Below the pieces are notes generated by a model. That model saw only the letters and a program-made list of their open reading frames with translations. It was not told where the DNA came from and did no database searches. From positions 1,240,001 to 1,304,000 of the forward strand of contig LT907983.1 of the NCBI GenBank assembly GCA_900230115.1: 64,000 nucleotides of DNA, read 5' to 3'. The stretch is from Spirosomataceae bacterium TFI 002 (GTDB lineage Bacteria > Bacteroidota > Bacteroidia > Cytophagales > Spirosomataceae). Both the position numbers and the translations under genes were made by a program. Shown in pieces: positions 61,859-64,000 of this stretch; position 1 is the stretch's first letter; each line of letters opens with the position of its first letter.

Positions 61859-62258
61859 ATGCCTTAATCTCCTGACAAAGCTCTACCAAAACACCATTAC
61901 AAGACTTCGGATGAAGAAAAGCTACTAACTTGTTATCCGCACCCTTTTTAGGGATTTTGTTCAAAACCTGAAACCCTTCTTTTATCAATCGCTCAATTTC
62001 TTTCTCAATATCAGCTACCTCAAAAGCGATATGGTGAATCCCCTCCCCTTTCTTTGCAATAAACTTGGTAATTGCCGATTCCTCAGTCAAACCCTCCAAA
62101 AGCTCAATTTTAGTGTCCCCACTTTTAAAAAAAACAGTATTTACACCTTCAGACGCTACTTCTTCTTCTTTGTAAACCTTTGTGTTTAACAATTTCTCGT
62201 AAAGCTCACGAGCGTTTTGCATGTCTTTTACGGCGATTCCTATATGCTCTACTTTCAT
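61857..62258 (-). CDS. mce: Methylmalonyl-CoA epimerase
   Basis: This 133-residue VOC-fold enzyme interconverts (R)- and (S)-methylmalonyl-CoA. The VOC metal ligands can be placed: His5 in VEHIGIAVKDM, a Glu in KIELLEGLTEES, His in GIHHIAFEVAD, and Glu in VLVELCQE. The usual length and 'FLHPKSCNGVLVEL' support the assignment. The pathway (propionate/succinate) would also use methylmalonyl-CoA mutase, whose gene is not in the window. It is divergent from mutS. Confidence 0.93.
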   Translation of the reverse strand: MKVEHIGIAVKDMQNARELYEKLLNTKVYKEEEVASEGVNTVFFKSGDTKIELLEGLTEESAITKFIAKKGEGIHHIAFEVADIEKEIERLIKEGFQVLNKIPKKGADNKLVAFLHPKSCNGVLVELCQEIKA

Positions 62259-62292
62259 TGATATTTCAAATTCATTTCCGCATAAATTTAGT

Positions 62293-62300
62293 TAATTTTG
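62293..62300 (+). promoter_or_regulatory. Candidate -7 box of mutS
   Basis: TAATTTTG matches TAnnTTTG and ends 34 bp before the mutS start codon. I see no matching TTG at the normal distance. Confidence 0.4.
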
Positions 62301-62334
62301 AACTTCTGTGAATCTATAAAGAATATTAAGCTGA

Positions 62335-64000
62335 ATGGCTAAGACCAAAGAAACTCCCTTAACCAAACAATACAATCAAATAAAGTCAAAGCACCCAGGA
62401 GCATTGTTGCTTTTTCGAGTTGGGGATTTTTACGAAACCTTTGGCCAAGATGCCATCAAAGCTTCTAAAATACTCGGCATTGTCCTCACCAAAAGAAATA
62501 ATGGCGGAGCAAATGAAGAGCTAGCTGGATTTCCCCATCATTCGCTTGATACTTATTTGCCAAAATTGGTACGTGCTGGAGAGCGAGTAGCTATTTGCGA
62601 TCAGTTAGAAGATCCTTCTCAGGCAAAAGGAATAGTTAAAAGAGGAGTTACAGAACTAGTTACACCAGGAGTTTCGTACAATGACAACGTTTTAGAAACC
62701 CGTCAAAACAACTATCTCGCTTCTATTCACTATGGAGAAAATGAACAATTCGGTATATCATTTTTAGATATTTCTACTGGTGAATTTATTACCGCCGAAG
62801 GAAACAGGCATTACATTGATAAGTTGCTTCAAAGCTTTTCGCCAGCCGAAGTACTTTTTTGCAAGAAACATAAAACTAGTTTTCCGCAGCTTTTTGGAGA
62901 TAGGTTTAATACTTTTTGTTTTGAAGATTGGGTATATAGCCACGACTTTGCGTACCCTCTACTTTTAGAGCATTTTAAAGTTAAAACGCTAAAGGGTTTT
63001 GGAATAGAGAATTTATCGCTCGGAATAACGTCGGCAGGAGCCATTATTCAATACTTAGCAGATACTGAACATAGAAGAATTCAACACATTTCTAGCCTTA
63101 CAAGATTAGATGAGGACAAATATGTTTGGCTAGACAAATTCACAATTCGTAACCTTGAGCTTGTTTTTGCACAACATGAAGGTGGAGTTCCGCTTATTCA
63201 GGTTTTGGACGAAACCATAACGCCAATGGGTGCTAGGCTTTTGAGAAAATGGGTAGTACTACCTCTTAAAGAGCCAAAACCAATTCAAGAAAGACTGGAT
63301 ACGGTTGAATTATTGGTCAAAGAAAGAGACCTACTGGAATCTCTTGAGGGTGTACTAAAACCTGTAGGAGATTTAGAAAGATTGATCTCTAAAGTAGCTG
63401 TTCGCCGAATCAACCCTCGCGAGATGATTCAGCTCAAAAGAGCTTTGCTACAAATAGAACCACTGAAGCAAATCCTAAAAAAAGCGAGTAAGGATGCTCC
63501 CATTTTCAGCAAATACATAGATCAACTTACCGATTGCTCTTTCATGATCGAAAAAATCACGAAAGAACTAAGAGATGATGCTCCGGCACAATCCAACCAA
63601 GGCGGCATGATTGCAACTGGTGTAGATGCTGAGCTCGACGAACTTCATAAAATCGCTTTCTCTGGAAAAGACTACTTGGTCGATTTGCAAAAAAGAGAAT
63701 CAGAAAGAACAGGAATACCTTCTCTCAAAATAGCCTACAACAAGGTATTTGGCTATTATTTATCAGTTTCCAATGCTCATAAGGACAAGGTGCCTCAAGA
63801 GTGGATAAGGAAACAAACACTGGTGAATGCGGAACGATACATTACAGAAGAACTCAAAGTATACGAGGAAAAAATCCTCACCGCAGAGAGCAAAATTTTT
63901 GAAATAGAATTCAGAATTTATAATGAGTTGATCATTGCGGCGGGGGAATTTGTACAGCAAATACAAATCAATGCCCGTACGATGGCTACGATCGATGTGC
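62335..64000 (+). CDS. mutS: DNA mismatch repair ATPase MutS (partial, cut by window end)
   Basis: The open frame runs to the window edge for 555 codons, so the 3' part (with the ATPase) is missing. The N-terminal mismatch-binding domain reads KQYNQIKSKHPGALLLFRVG, followed by the FxE mismatch-contact motif in DFYETFGQDA. Later come GVTELVTPGVSYND, the connector and lever domains, including LRKWVVLPLKEP, and a clamp region around GYYLSVSNAHKDKVPQEWIR, whose first half reads FGYYLSVS. The start MAKTKETPLTKQY follows a -7 box. It is expected to recognise mispairs and small loops and to recruit MutL. Confidence 0.95.
   Translation, partial: MAKTKETPLTKQYNQIKSKHPGALLLFRVGDFYETFGQDAIKASKILGIVLTKRNNGGANEELAGFPHHSLDTYLPKLVRAGERVAICDQLEDPSQAKGIVKRGVTELVTPGVSYNDNVLETRQNNYLASIHYGENEQFGISFLDISTGEFITAEGNRHYIDKLLQSFSPAEVLFCKKHKTSFPQLFGDRFNTFCFEDWVYSHDFAYPLLLEHFKVKTLKGFGIENLSLGITSAGAIIQYLADTEHRRIQHISSLTRLDEDKYVWLDKFTIRNLELVFAQHEGGVPLIQVLDETITPMGARLLRKWVVLPLKEPKPIQERLDTVELLVKERDLLESLEGVLKPVGDLERLISKVAVRRINPREMIQLKRALLQIEPLKQILKKASKDAPIFSKYIDQLTDCSFMIEKITKELRDDAPAQSNQGGMIATGVDAELDELHKIAFSGKDYLVDLQKRESERTGIPSLKIAYNKVFGYYLSVSNAHKDKVPQEWIRKQTLVNAERYITEELKVYEEKILTAESKIFEIEFRIYNELIIAAGEFVQQIQINARTMATIDV

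Overview
The window looks like a chromosomal segment of a Bacteroidota bacterium, most likely of the order Cytophagales (inference). The evidence is a SusC/SusD pair, several secreted proteins ending in type IX secretion (T9SS) sorting domains, a PorE-like TPR/PD40/OmpA protein, lineage-typical families (DUF4290, DUF3276), low GC content and repeated -7 boxes of the Bacteroidota form TAnnTTTG. Most genes are intact and closely spaced; the one clear mobile element is an IS1182-family insertion sequence.

Region by region. 1-8.9 kb: an outer-membrane-like protein, then a plus-strand cluster of planctomycete-type genes (PSCyt1/DUF1549/DUF1553 protein, DUF1501 protein, NHL propeller protein, DUF2231/cytochrome c/LRR protein), with dispersed repeats filling the two larger gaps. 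9-18 kb: an NHL lipoprotein, a GH5 glycanase with a GIY-YIG-like partner, and a minus-strand susC-susD-nucleoside hydrolase operon. 18-22.7 kb: DUF2064, a candidate structured RNA, tgt, a glycosyltransferase, rsmG, and a tRNA-Asn gene preceded by two 86-nt tRNA-like repeats. 22.9-34.4 kb: a class A beta-lactamase-like hydrolase, polyprenyl synthase, patatin, MFS transporter and HAD phosphatase, a uvrA-DUF422-amidohydrolase operon, and an acyl-CoA dehydrogenase/APH-kinase pair. 34.4-39.3 kb: a second planctomycete-type cluster (DUF1592-type cytochrome, DUF1552, DUF2231/cytochrome c/LRR) on the minus strand. 39.4-49.2 kb: T9SS cargo proteins, an esterase, the PorE-like protein, NfeD and SPFH proteins, a pseudouridine synthase, an LEA-like protein and a small Lys-rich secreted protein. 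49.2-64 kb: sucD, the IS1182-family element, a two-component system, RlpA, DUF58, a GH-like lipoprotein, DUF4290, murA, methylmalonyl-CoA epimerase, and mutS cut by the window edge.

How the genes work together. The two planctomycete-type clusters both include a membrane DUF2231/cytochrome c/LRR protein. This suggests two related envelope oxidation systems sharing one type of electron-transfer or anchoring subunit. The SusCD/nucleoside hydrolase operon reads as an uptake and cleavage route for nucleosides or a related ribosylated substrate. The acyl-CoA dehydrogenase/APH pair matches the two halves of the ACAD10/11 fusion and the Lva enzymes, suggesting 4-hydroxyacyl-CoA processing.

The least explained part of the window is the tRNA-Asn leader. 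Two tandem 86-nt units resemble the 5' 60 nt of the tRNA but carry a GTC anticodon, a D-loop insertion and no 3' half. They lie between a good Bacteroidota promoter and the real tRNA, so they are probably transcribed with it.
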